This document shows positions 12,224 to 23,024 of a DNA stretch of 64,000 bases, one piece after another. Within the stretch, counting starts at the first letter, position 1. Every line of letters starts with the position of its first letter. The position numbers and the translations under genes are program-made. The notes below the pieces were generated by a model, which saw only the letters and a program-made list of their open reading frames with translations, was not told the origin of the DNA and ran no database searches. The stretch is from positions 126,998,385 to 127,062,384 of the forward strand of contig NC_079487.1 in assembly GCF_020520425.1 (NCBI RefSeq), written 5' to 3'. The stretch is from Spinacia oleracea. Lineage: Eukaryota; Streptophyta; Magnoliopsida; Caryophyllales; Amaranthaceae.

Positions 12224-13363
12224 TTAAGCCTCTAAGTCCAATCATCTCCAATTTCAACTTTCAACACAATAGTTTTCTTAATCACCAGAAGAAAAAAAAG
12301 GTTACTCGTCAGAGGTGTAAGTGTATTGAGAAAAGTACAATTCAATCCTCCCTTATTGATTTTTAAAGGGGCTTCTATGGGTTTTCACGGTTGGAAAGCG
12401 ATCTTTGGCTTATTTGTTGCTTTTCCTTTTGTTTTGTTTGTTTGTTTATTTTGAGGTTTATAATAACGCTTCCTCCTTTGCGAGGATATTTCTCCCTCGA
12501 AAAATAGGATTTTTCTTCTCCTCCCTTCTTCACCATGAAATTGGTTCATTTGTAGAGAATTATGCAGGATCGCAAAAGTTATTATTCAGTCGAATAAGGG
12601 TCTGTTTGGTAAGCTATTTCAATCACCTTAAATCATTAGGTGCTAATATGATAAGTCACCTTAAACAATTAGGAGTGTTTGGCAGATAGCTGAAATAAAA
12701 TATAAGGTGGAAAAAGTGACTGATATTGAAACTTTAATCTGATTAATGTTTGAGTTTCAGCTCCTGAAATTTTTTATTTCTTTATAAAAAAAAATAATAA
12801 TAAAATCCTAAATAATTGATAAACCCCTAATAAAAGGTTATACTTTGTATTTCTTTGGGTAAAAAGCTCGGCAGACTCTGCAACTAAAGAACAAACCATT
12901 GTTGATTTTTTTTTTTGATAAAACAAACCATTGTTGATTACAACCGGGGAAAATTTTGCAATTATTTGAATACTCCCTGCAATTAGGCAACCATTGTCGA
13001 ACATTGACGCAAGAACCTTAAGAAAATTGAGTACTCCCTGCAATTAGGCAAGCTTAAGAGGTTAAAGTGTTTTACAGCTTTTGGATTCTTGGTATATTTG
13101 ATTTGTTTTTTTGTTGGTGGAAATTGAGTAAGAGGCAATGGATATTTGATTTGTTTGTTGTGACACTAGTGGCTTCCGGAAGGTTTGTAACTGACATAAA
13201 ATAAATAATTTGACAAGGTAATATGAAGTATTATGAGATTTAAATTCATATCCCTCCGATAATCGTAAAGAGTATACTACTCTATATATTGTATTTTGGA
13301 CAAAAGGAAGTAAGTTAAAAGTGTTGATTGTATACAAAATAACAACTTTGTGAGGCAATTTAG

Positions 13364-13401
13364 AAGGTGCACCATGGTGCACATAAAGCATGGTGCACCT
13401 T
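13364..13401. repeat. Perfect 13-bp inverted repeat
   Basis: AAGGTGCACCATG (13364-13376) and its exact complement CATGGTGCACCTT (13389-13401) flank a 12-base loop that itself begins GTGCAC. It could form a stable hairpin or be the end of a decayed element. Confidence 0.85.
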
Positions 13402-13822
13402 AAGAACACTAGTATATAATTGAAAGAACATCTGGTTACGAGAAAAGAAAATGAGTATTTTTTTATTTAGGTTTTTAATAAATAATAAAATAATATACAT
13501 AGCCTAAATCAAGTAGTTAGATTGTTCCTCCGAATAAGTTGTATATTTCGATCTAGCGTTATGTGTGAAATTTGTTAGGTTCAAATTTCTTTTTAGATGT
13601 CGTATGACTTTTATTATTATTATTATTATTAATGAATTACTTTTACTATAATTTTTTTTGTTATATTATAGTCTTTTTGTTTTAGTTGTATTATACTCTG
13701 TTACGAGGACATAGATAACACGGGGATCTCTGTTACGAGGAGATATATAAAGAATGTTTACAACAATAAAGAATAAATGGCACAATTGAAGGTTGGCTCA
13801 AGCAAGCACTATTATCCCTCAT

Positions 13823-13893
13823 CATTATCATTACCCTATTGTCTCAAAAAAACTCCTGCGAGAAGCGGGATAAAGAGGATCGGACTCACTATT
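13823..13893 (+). repeat. Dispersed SINE-like block, copy 1
   Basis: The stretch beginning CATTATCATTACCC and containing CCTGCGAGAAGCGGGATAAA is clearly related to 61064-61200, sharing the order of an ATTACCC block, a CTC-rich block and an AAGCGGG block. It looks like part of a dispersed short retroelement, but no full SINE structure could be shown. Confidence 0.45.
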
Positions 13894-14109
13894 AGCCTTC
13901 CTTTGAAAAATAAATAAATAAAGCAAGCACTATTAGCCTACTACCACCCCTAAACTGGGAATGTAAGGGAAAACAAATGCAAAATTACAAGTATCAGCCA
14001 CATTATTTTATTTTAGCTACTTGGTGGTAGAAATGTGCAAGACCCAATAACATTCCCGGGGCATCAATTTCCAATAACAGCCTTCCTGAATCCTGATTAG
14101 GTTGTGGTA

Positions 14110-17100
14110 TCAGTTGCATCCGAAAGCACGTTTAGATCTATATTGCTCCTCGTCCATTATTAGAGGTGGAATATTCCATGGTGCAAGAGGATATCCATAT
14201 ACCTTTCCACCTGAAACACCATATAATACAATGTTCTGTTAAGATCTGAACCATGAAACATCATGTGTGAGAATCCCACGTTGATAAAAGAAAGAAAGTT
14301 AAACACTTAATAAGGCCAATGGCTATTCCCCTTATTGTCATATGGTTCTAAGGTGGAACCTCATACGGTCTTGTTAAGTGGACTCTCTCTTTTGACGACG
14401 GGTGCGGCTCAGGCCCGTATATAACATCTTTTCTATGATGACTAGTTTTGAATGGCTGTATCAATAATTGGCAACAAGGTACACCCTCTTACATTTTATA
14501 CATGTGAGAGAAGATCGAATTATACCTTCTCTGGTTGCTTCTTCGCACCTTCTCTTGTAACTCGAATAAAGCTCCGGGTCCAAAGATTCGGACAGTTTTT
14601 TACACTTCTCTTCAGCCTCGGCAATATTTTTAGCCTAGGAATCCACATAAACGTACAGATAGCATTAATATATACGGAGTAATCAACCATATATAAATAA
14701 TAATTAAATACTTGGTACGTATATATTTTGAAGAAAGAATGTATTACTAGCTTGGTTGAGGCGTCAGCGCCATATATTCTGACAAACATGCGTAAGATAT
14801 TGAAATTATTCTCCAGCACATCCTCCTGGACAAGAAACAAACCACATGAGCACATGAACTAGCTGACCAGATCAACAAATTACATATTCGGATGACCCTT
14901 TTCACATAAACTGACCTCATAGTCGAACCTGGTGCATCGTCATCGTTTTCAGTAGAGAATGATAATTGAACAACAAATTAACACAATTAAGTTTAATCAT
15001 TATTGTATGGCCGTGGAGAAACAGATCGAGGTTCACAGAAATATAATATCAAAGGGAAGTTAGTTACTCACAGGTCATCTGATACCTCCACCAGATATTC
15101 GGAGATTGTCAAGAATTCCATATGCAGATCATTAACCTTCATCCAATTCAAGTTCCAAATATAAACCCATTAATCCATTATATATAGCACCAGTGCCCAA
15201 ATTAAAGGACACGTACACAGTACACAGTATACAGTACACTGTACACTGTACACTTCAAACTCACAGACTTTTAAGCAGGAAAACAACAAATTAAAGGAAG
15301 GAAATACCTCTGCTCCCCGCAGCTGATACAGAAGAAGATTCAAAAACCGATAATCAAAAGATTTCAGTTCAATACCCCTCAATACGTCTTCAATTGAAAT
15401 CTGTATATAATTATGTTCAAATAAACAACAATTAATGTATTAACTACTTCTTTGAAACTTAAGACCCAGATAGTCGTTGATAAATATGTGAATTTTCACA
15501 GATTTAATTAAGCACCTCAGTTTGTTCTATTGCATTACAAAGCCGCCTTTCTAAAGCCCAGTACTCTTCTCCATCTTTCAGTTCTTTTCTTATCCTGCAC
15601 GCGCCCGCGTTTAAGGAAATTAAAAACAATTCAACACGTTGCATCAAAATAATAATAATTCAACACAGACTTGTAAGTTGTAACAGAAGCAATACGTACC
15701 TCTGTGTTAGCAGACCATGATTCTCAAGTAGGAGCGTAAGTGGCCGTAATGGTTCTGATTCAAAAACTTTGTTGAGCCTGCATACCTGGATATTGTATAA
15801 ATAAATTTTTTAAAAAAAACTCAGAAAAATTCCGGTGTTCAAGAAGAGTCTAAAAAAACAGCCATTTCATCAGCTTACTTACTTCATCGGATTTTCCATT
15901 TGGATCAGCTTCTTTGTTTACAGTTACCTCAACAATTTTCTCATTCAAAGCGTCCAACTGTTGATCAAAAGCAAATGTATTAAAGGCCATAACAATCCAG
16001 ACCTGATGAACTACGAATTTCTAAACACCACAAACTCGATCGTCAAACCAATTCATTTACATAGTTATATACTGGATTTTGAATTATTCTGTAGGACAAC
16101 ACACGATTTTTGATCTCACGGGACCAAATCTTCATACCGACGGATGATTTTGAACACAGTTTTATGATGGGGACATTAGAAAAATTAAGCTACTCCTATA
16201 TAGAATGAAATTTATATGATCATACTCAGATTTTAACAAGGGTCGGAACTAAAAAAAAATACACTATGAAATTTTCCGTCCAGAAATCCGGGTCCACCCA
16301 GCTAGGCCGCAAGGAATATACCCCATCGTACCTGGTAGATAAAGCTTTCAGTGAAAGAAAGCATAGGTAAATATTTGAATATAGCTTCTGGGCTGTTCTC
16401 ATCCATCCCATGGAACATATAGTACGATCGACACTGCAAGAAAGCCGGATGAATTTTAGAATCAAGTGTTTGACGAAGGTTTACCACAACAAAGATTCAA
16501 AGAAAGCAAGCTAGCTTCAATTCCACACATCGCTACCTTTTTTATTTTTTCTCTTGTCACATGGGTAATAAATAATGTGAACTAAACAGGGCCTATAGAA
16601 TAGTTCACATGTTTAACCATCTCGATCCCTTATTTAATTAGAAAATTCCAAAATGTAAGCGTACTTTTTAAAAGAAATACAAAAGGCAGTCTGGGTATCA
16701 GACAGTCAATATCCGATTTTTCATGTCAGTTACAGAACCTTAATTTTGATAATTCGGGTTAGAAAATTGAGTGCGGGAAATTTGGTGGGTATTTGATATT
16801 TAGGTTAATGATGTTAATAACTCAATACGGATAGCAAGGGCATAATGTTGGTGTTCTTTCTTCTCTAGAACTTTCTACCTCTGCTAGATTTTCTAGACAC
16901 TTTGTAATTAGATTTTTTTTTAATATAATTTTGATTAATATTTTCACAATTCGTATATTCAAATGTCCAAAAATGTCAGCCTATCATAACCAAGAAGAAT
17001 AAGTCAGTCCATCGCGATCAAATGGTACTAGGAATGAAAAGTTACTGACAAAGTCTTCAAGTGTGGAATTTGCTCGTTGCATCGCATCCAACCCAATAAA

Positions 17101-17616
17101 AGCGTCGCTTTCCAAGGACGGATTGGTTGCAGACCCATGACTGCTACTGCCCGTATTCTTCTTAACCAGATTAACAGATATTGATGAATCACCCAAACCA
17201 CCTGTGGTCCCTCGTTCTCCTACAACATAAACAATCAGATCATCTATGCGGGTACAAGTGAGTTATATCTGACAAAGACATCTTCCCCCTTTTCTTGCTT
17301 TTGAAAAAAAAGGAGTTGGTATAATATTTTACAGATAACGACCAAAATCGCCATCAGAAATTTGAAGGTGGAAGTCATATCATAAAGAGTTGACGGACGT
17401 ACCTTCGAGCTGGAGTAGAGTCGTCAAGTCTTCATCTCTCTTGGCCATCGTAGCCACAGTAGACGACGATGGCGGCTGTGCTCGGAGGCGGAGGCGGAGG
17501 CGGAGGCAGGGATAACCGCATGGAAGACTAAGGCCATGAAATGAGGATTTTGGCGGGAATGAAAACAGAGAGTGGGTTGCCAACATTTTTGAGAAGAGAG
17601 AGTGGGTTGCCAACAT
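14110..17616 (-). CDS. Conserved plant protein of unknown function, possibly plastid-targeted; 12 exons
   Basis: Exons on the minus strand: 17616-17403, 17219-17050, 16433-16332, 15957-15883, 15785-15700, 15594-15516, 15400-15308, 15136-15072, 14928-14916, 14825-14748, 14634-14526, 14210-14110. All have GT-AG junctions and phases that match, giving about 394 residues ending FGCN. Exon 9 is only 13 nt and adds the residues between DDL and EDV (FDYE). The first 60 residues are rich in Ser, Arg and Pro and poor in acids, like a transit peptide (inference). The rest is soluble and helical in look, with DENSPEAIFKYLPMLSF, KDGEEYWALERRLCNAI, LKSFDYRFLNLLLYQLR and HMEFLTISEYLVEVSDD blocks. No catalytic motif is recognised. 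A 30-bp direct duplication puts MLATHSLFS twice at the start, so the second ATG (17586) is an alternative start. I cannot name the family. Confidence 0.8.
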
Positions 17617-17674
17617 TTTGCAACAAGTGATCGATCTGCTTTGAATTGGGAGTTCTATTTAGTGCTAAGCGACT

Positions 17675-17712
17675 ACTCACTACTCACTACTCACTACTCA
17701 CTACTCACTAGT
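17675..17712. repeat. Short ACTACTC tandem repeat
   Basis: Five or so head-to-tail ACTACTC-type units, about 60 bp upstream of the minus-strand start at 17616, so within its promoter or 5' untranslated region. Confidence 0.8.
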
Positions 17713-17750
17713 GAGCTTCAAAGATCGAGTTTTTATAGTGTCTTTATTAA

Positions 17751-19163
17751 TGTTAGGATACAGTGCTAATTGTGTATAAATAATAATATAATAAACGAAT
17801 ATATTATTCTTTTATATAATTTTTGATATGATTAACTCTTATTTTTACAATGCTTATATAGGTGTTGTAATTATGTAAACACCTTAAATAACTAACTTAA
17901 AAATGAATGATATTAAAACTAAATCAATAATAATTTAGTAATATCTAAATATAAATTCTTAATTTAGAGAGAATTAAGGATGCTCTTTTATTTTTAACAC
18001 TCCTCCTTGAAGAGCTTCATTTGAATGCCAAGTTTTTCTCTTAATCGCTCAAAGCTTGCTTTCGGAAGTGCTTTTGTAAATATGTCAGCAATTTGTTCTT
18101 CAGAAGTACAATGAACAAGGCTGATCTTTCCTTCATTTTCAACTTCTCGGAGAAAGTGATATTTTATTTTGATATGTTCTGTTTTTCGGTGAAGAACTGG
18201 ATTCTTAGCTATAGTAATAGCAGATTTACTATCGCAGAATATCGTTATGGGTTGTTTTTGAACTTCACCCATTTCAGCTAAAATTCCTCTAATAAGCCAT
18301 ATTGTCTGATTTGCGGCTGCACATACTGCAATATATTCAGCTTCTGCCGTAGATTGAGCCACAATATCTTGCTTTTTCCAAAGCCAAGAAAATACGACAT
18401 TTCCAAGTGAAAACACGTATCCTGATGTACTTTTCATGTCATCGATAGATCCAGCCCAATCACTGTCCGAATATCCAATTAGCTCAGAATATTTATTTGG
18501 CGTATACCATATTCCATAATCCGAGGTTCCTTTTAGATAGCGAAGAACTCTCTTAATTGCTTGCAAATGTATTTGACTTGGTTTCTGCATAAATCTTGCT
18601 ACCATGCTTACATCGTACATCATATCTGGTCTTGTAGCAGTTAGATATAATAAGCTTCCAATTATGCTTCTGTATTGTTTAAGATCAGCATCTTCTGAAT
18701 CATCTTCTTTGCTCAACTTCTCATTTTGAGCTAAAGGAGTGGATGAAGGTTTGCTATTTTCCATCTTAAACTTTCTTAAGATGTTTTGTGCATATTTCTT
18801 TTGACTTATGAAGATCCCTTCTTCTGTTTGCTTAATCTCCATACCCAGAAAATAGTTCATTAGGCCAAGATCAGTCATTTCAAATTGATTCATCATTTCT
18901 TGCTTAAACGCTTCTATCATAGATAAATCATTCCCAATAATGATTAGGTCATCCACATAAAGAGATAAGATGATAATGCGTGACCCATCTTTCTTTATGT
19001 ATAAGGTTACTTCATTAGGACTCCTCTTGAGACCTTGTTGAGTAAAGTAACCATCAATTCTACTATACCAAGCTCGCGGAGCTTGCTTGAGCCCGTATAG
19101 AGCTTTCTTCAATCTCAATACTTTATCTTCTTTTCCTTCCACGACAAAACCAAGAGGTTGTAA
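17751..19163 (-). mobile_element. Ty1/copia retrotransposon, 3' part only (fossil)
   Basis: On the minus strand this holds the second half of a copia reverse transcriptase (LRLKKALYGLKQAPRAWY, then SLYVDDLIIIGND), the RNase H domain (YSDSDWAG, QSTAEAEYIA), a purine-rich tract at about 18000-18010, and a 249-bp LTR at 17751-17999 with TGTTA/TAACA ends. Everything upstream of the mid reverse transcriptase, including the other LTR, is absent, so it is a 5'-truncated remnant. Domain order identifies Ty1/copia. What remains reads well, suggesting moderate age. Confidence 0.88.
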
Positions 19164-20000
19164 GTTTTTTTGTTATGTCAAGTACATAAGTACTTTTTCC
19201 GATTATATATATTACTTTTAGTCATAGGCTATTTTTTGTAATGTTATTTTTCATTATAAATGTTGGCCAATGTTTGCTAAGCAAGAAAATTTAGGAGGGT
19301 ATTAACGCCGGTATGGGACGGGGGTGAGACGTAGATGGATACCAAGCCACCAAGGCAGGTGGTGTGCGACGATAGATTTTAATTTGTACCCGTTGGGATG
19401 AGGAACATAAATTTTGTATCGACCAAGAGTGAGGGGACGAGGATAAGAATGAAAAATTTGAAGTAGGGATGGAGATGAAGGGAACGTAACTATGTCTATA
19501 TGCGCATCTGTCTAGCCCCACCCCGCCCGTCCCGCCCTGCCGCGTCCCATCGACATCCATACTTATAAATAGAGATGTGCCACAGGACACTCCACTATTC
19601 TGTATCAGACGATTCAGACTTCGTACATAAGTGTGTGGCTAACAGCTAACTGGCTACCCGTGAAGATTGGCAAATCTGTAAAACGTGTTTTTTTTCTTTG
19701 TTGTTGTTTAGGTAAACTTTTGTGTTCAGGATTGCACATTGCAGGCATCTGACATCATATTTCAGACGGCACATGCGTGGGCCTTGAACAATCCCAAATT
19801 AATGGCAGTTGAGATTTCAGGTACATCATACATTCATACATGGCTACATGCACATGTGTGGGCCTTGAACAATCGCAAATTATATGGCAATTAAGCGACT
19901 ACCGAATAATAAAATTATCACTATATTTTTTTTTCTACTTCTTCTTCCAAGTGCAGAATAACCCCAACTCCCCAAGGGAGTGATCAACCGCTGTTAGTAC
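19164..20000. other. Intergenic, short duplicated block
   Basis: No gene supported. A block of about 45 bp beginning GCACATGCGTGGGCCTTGAA (about 19768-19813) recurs in altered form (about 19848-19893). It could be debris of a captured gene or an old tandem duplication. The remainder is featureless. Confidence 0.4.
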
Positions 20001-20004
20001 TATA

Positions 20005-20331
20005 CTCCCTCCGTCCTTTAATACTCGCACCGGTTTGACCGGTGCGGAGTTTAAGACATTTGATTTGACTTATTAATTTAATGGGTGTTAGTTGATAGTG
20101 GGGTATTTTTTTTAATATAGTTAGTGGAAAATGTGTAAGAGGTGGAGAGTGGTGAGTGGGGGTGGGTATTTTTAAATGATTTTTTTGTAGGGAATAGGGG
20201 TGTAGGTGGGGTTAGTAGTAAGTGTGAGAAATAATATAATATTGGTATAAATTTCCATTTATAGAAGCGGTGCAAGTATTAAGGGACGGCCCGAAAAGGA
20301 AATCGGTGCGAGTATTAAGGGACGGAGGGAG
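20005..20331. mobile_element. Stowaway-like MITE
   Basis: CTCCCTCCGTCCTTTAATAC at the left and GTATTAAGGGACGGAGGGAG at the right are inverted repeats, flanked by TA. The interior is G-rich on the plus strand and non-coding. Length 327 bp. Confidence 0.88.
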
Positions 20332-20420
20332 TACTAGATAAAATGTTATGGTTGTATTAAAATTTGATATATCCATGCAAAAAAAAAATTGAAACAGAAA
20401 AATTAAGAAGACTACTTAAT

Positions 20421-20598
20421 TTTTTTTTTGGTTCTACTACGAGGAGTTCCCACCGCCTTCGGCGAGTGGACTAACCTCCCGCGGGAGTTTGCATGGGTAC
20501 CTCGATGGGCAGCATCCCTCCCAGTTGTGATTTTTCCATTCCCAAGACCTTGGTTAAGGAGCAAAAGACCCTTAACCACTCATGCCAACCTCAATTGG
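20421..20598 (-). mobile_element. tRNA-derived SINE, inverted relative of the copy at 7201
   Basis: Same family as 7201-7391 but on the minus strand, with its A run as the plus-strand T run at 20421-20429. A perfect 17-bp target duplication TAAGAAGACTACTTAAT flanks it (20404-20420 and 20599-20615), indicating a fairly young insertion. Confidence 0.9.
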
Positions 20599-20615
20599 TA
20601 AGAAGACTACTTAAT

Positions 20616-21239
20616 GAATGGGTAAAAGTATTGTTATATATATACTTTCAATGTTTTTTAAAATATTGTCATTGTTGTATTAAAATATGTCATTATTGTT
20701 TATATTTTAGTCATTTGTTTGACTTTTCAACATATTATGCGAAAATACTATTTTGCTCGTTGTCTGACGCCGGTGTATCACTCCTCGCAATTCAGCTCGC
20801 TTTGGCTAACAATAATATAATATGGACTTTATTGTTTTTTTTTTTTTTTTTACTACGTAAGAAAAACCTATTGAACTATCACCTATCACAGGTTAGCCAG
20901 TTCGACCATACAAGTCAGAGATTGAGCCACTCTCTAGCATTTTTGCAGATGATGAAGCTCGACCCTACTCCGTATAACTTTCAAGTTACATACAAGTTTG
21001 AATTTTCCACCAATTCTATCAACTTATATTGATTATTGCTCAGATGTCCTATGAGAGTATGATGTGTTTCATATCTTATCTTATCAGGTACGACTCATAC
21101 AATTATATAACGGTCACAAATGAAAAAAAACATGTAACTTATGTCATGTCAAGTGGCATCGATCAAATGAACGAATATCACATTATTTGCTTATCTTTAC
21201 AGGTAGGCGACTAGGCGGTAGGCCACAACTCACAAGCCC
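20616..21239. other. Intergenic, no gene seen
   Basis: AT-rich sequence with a long T run near 20826-20850. No coding or mobile-element structure recognised. Confidence 0.4.
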
Positions 21240-21525
21240 ACAAACTAATGTCCGCTATGGAGTATGGAGTACCCATCTTATCAAGTTATAAGATTGGGAG
21301 ATCCGCATAATTCATTGCTACCGAGAAGGAAACAAGATGGCGGATAAGCTTGTAAATTTAGGTGTCATTTAAAGGGAGAGAGTCTTGTATTTCGATGTTT
21401 CACCGCACGAATTCATAAGCCACGAGAATATCATGGGCGTCACCACGCCAAGATTTTTTAGTTAATAGCTTTAATTTTTGTACGAGGCTTACCACTCCTT
21501 AGCATCAAAAAAAAAAAAAAAAAAT
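21240..21525 (+). mobile_element. LINE (L1-type) 3' end, 5'-truncated
   Basis: A short reading frame resembles the end of the RNase H domain found in plant L1 LINEs (HCYREGNKMADKLVNLGVI, then a tail ending GVTTPRF), broken by a stop after GVI. It is followed by a 3' untranslated-like stretch with TTTTTGTACGAGGC and a poly-A of about 18 bases at 21508-21525. 5' truncation and a terminal poly-A are typical of LINE copies. Target duplication not found. Confidence 0.65.
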
Positions 21526-22700
21526 ACTTATATCGACCATAATTTATGTTATTATCATGACTAACTAATGTTTCACTCCTACCGTTCCAATATAATTGCC
21601 CTAATAAATTTTGAGTTTTCAATTTAATTTCCCTAGTAATTGTTTTATCGAGTTTTATGTGACAAGTCCGTATAATTTTAATTGAAAAATGGCCATGGTG
21701 GGAGATAAAGTTTTTCATGAAATGCTCCTAAGGTTTTATGGAGCGCAACAAATGCTTTCATGGTTTTAAAAAATATAATATCCCCCCCTCTTTTTAATAT
21801 GCACCAAATACCTAATTTTTGACGGTTCGTTAGTGCTCTTTTAAGTCATAAACTCAATTCACCAAATACACCTACTTTGAAACTTATTACACCAAATGTA
21901 CCTATTTAAAATTTATTGCATATACCCGTTTGAAGAAGAAAAGCAGGTATGGTGGAACCCTAATAAAGAGAAAAGAAACAGTGGATATTGTTATTAGTAT
22001 GAATAGAAAAAACTTGTGTTAATAGTTTAATTCTTAAACAAGAGTAATGAACCAATCAAAAGCGTTAGGTGTGAACCAATTAAAAGACCAAACTCTTTTT
22101 GACGGAACCTTTCGAGTTTTTAGAGAAAATCACGTAAAATTTTTGCAAGATTTCAAAAAAAAAAAATCAAGAAAACTCGAGAGACTCTTTTCACTTGTCT
22201 TCAGCAAGTCTTAGACCTTACTTTTGCGATTGCTCGACTCTTTTCGGGTCGGGTACAGGTCGGGTTTTGGGTTACCTGTTTTACCGTAATTTCGGGTCAT
22301 GGTCGGTTACGGATTCGGTCGGTTCAGATCGGATTTTCGGGTCGGGTCAGTTTTTGACAGCTCTGGAGGAAGCTAGTTGTGGTAAGGTGTGATACTACTA
22401 TTAGTACGAAGCGTTATTGTATTGGAAACTTTCCACAAAATATTATAGCTTTGGTGGTAATTGATCTATTTTAATAAAATATCCACTATCTTCTCATAAA
22501 AAAACAGTTTTTTTCCCTTAAAATTAATTTATTATTTCATATTCTTGTTTCAGTTTCATTATACTCCAAATGCATCATTTTTTATTATTTTTAAAAAATT
22601 CGTATCATCTCCTAATATACATGCGTAAGCGGATTTTTAAATTAAGAAAATATGTGCATTACACGAGATAAAAACTAATTTCTCTTATAATACGGAATGA
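21526..22700. other. Intergenic, repeat debris
   Basis: A possible single end of a Stowaway-type element near 21578 (CTACCGTTCCAATATAATTG) has no partner. A block around 22228-22350 is rich in TCGGGT/TCGGTT. The segment ending near 22675 (GCATTACACGAGATAAAAAC) resembles a decayed Helitron 3' end. No gene. Confidence 0.4.
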
Positions 22701-22707
22701 TGGAATA

Positions 22708-22866
22708 TTTTTTTTGGTGTTACTAAACGGTTCACCCTTAGTGCTAATCCGGATTTGGGGCGAATTGTAGGTGGATAGGTTCTAATCCCCTGCCAATTGT
22801 TATTGCGGGATCGAACATGCGGTCTTTTCTTCCAAGTTTAGTCGTAATCACCACTGAACCAACAGA
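22708..22866 (-). mobile_element. tRNA-derived SINE, related to the copy at 5123
   Basis: On the minus strand TGGTTCAGTGGTGATTACG (A box) and TGTTCGATCCCGC (B box) precede a shared body and an A run (plus T run 22708-22715). It shares GGTTCACCCTTAGTGCTAAT-type sequence with 5123-5279. No clear target duplication. It lies about 160 bp upstream of the ADC start codon, so it may be part of that promoter. Confidence 0.7.
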
Positions 22867-23024
22867 CAATTAGTAAAAAAAAAAATCAATCTCAACGAAA
22901 AGAACTGTCCTAATTTCATAAAAGAAAATCAAGGGTGTAGAGTAATGCACATTTTTTTTCTAGCCGTTGGTAAAATTATCCTTATTCCTGTTTTAGAGAA
23001 AAAAGTGATAAGAAAGAGAAGAAA

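Larger units (their letters stand above)
12224..14109. other. Intergenic, decayed repeats
   Basis: No gene supported. Near 12598 a GGTCTGTTTGG motif resembles the edge of a common plant MITE, but no matching far end was found. A perfect inverted repeat lies at 13364-13401 and a dispersed SINE-like block near 13823-13893. The rest is AT-rich sequence of unknown origin. Confidence 0.45.
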
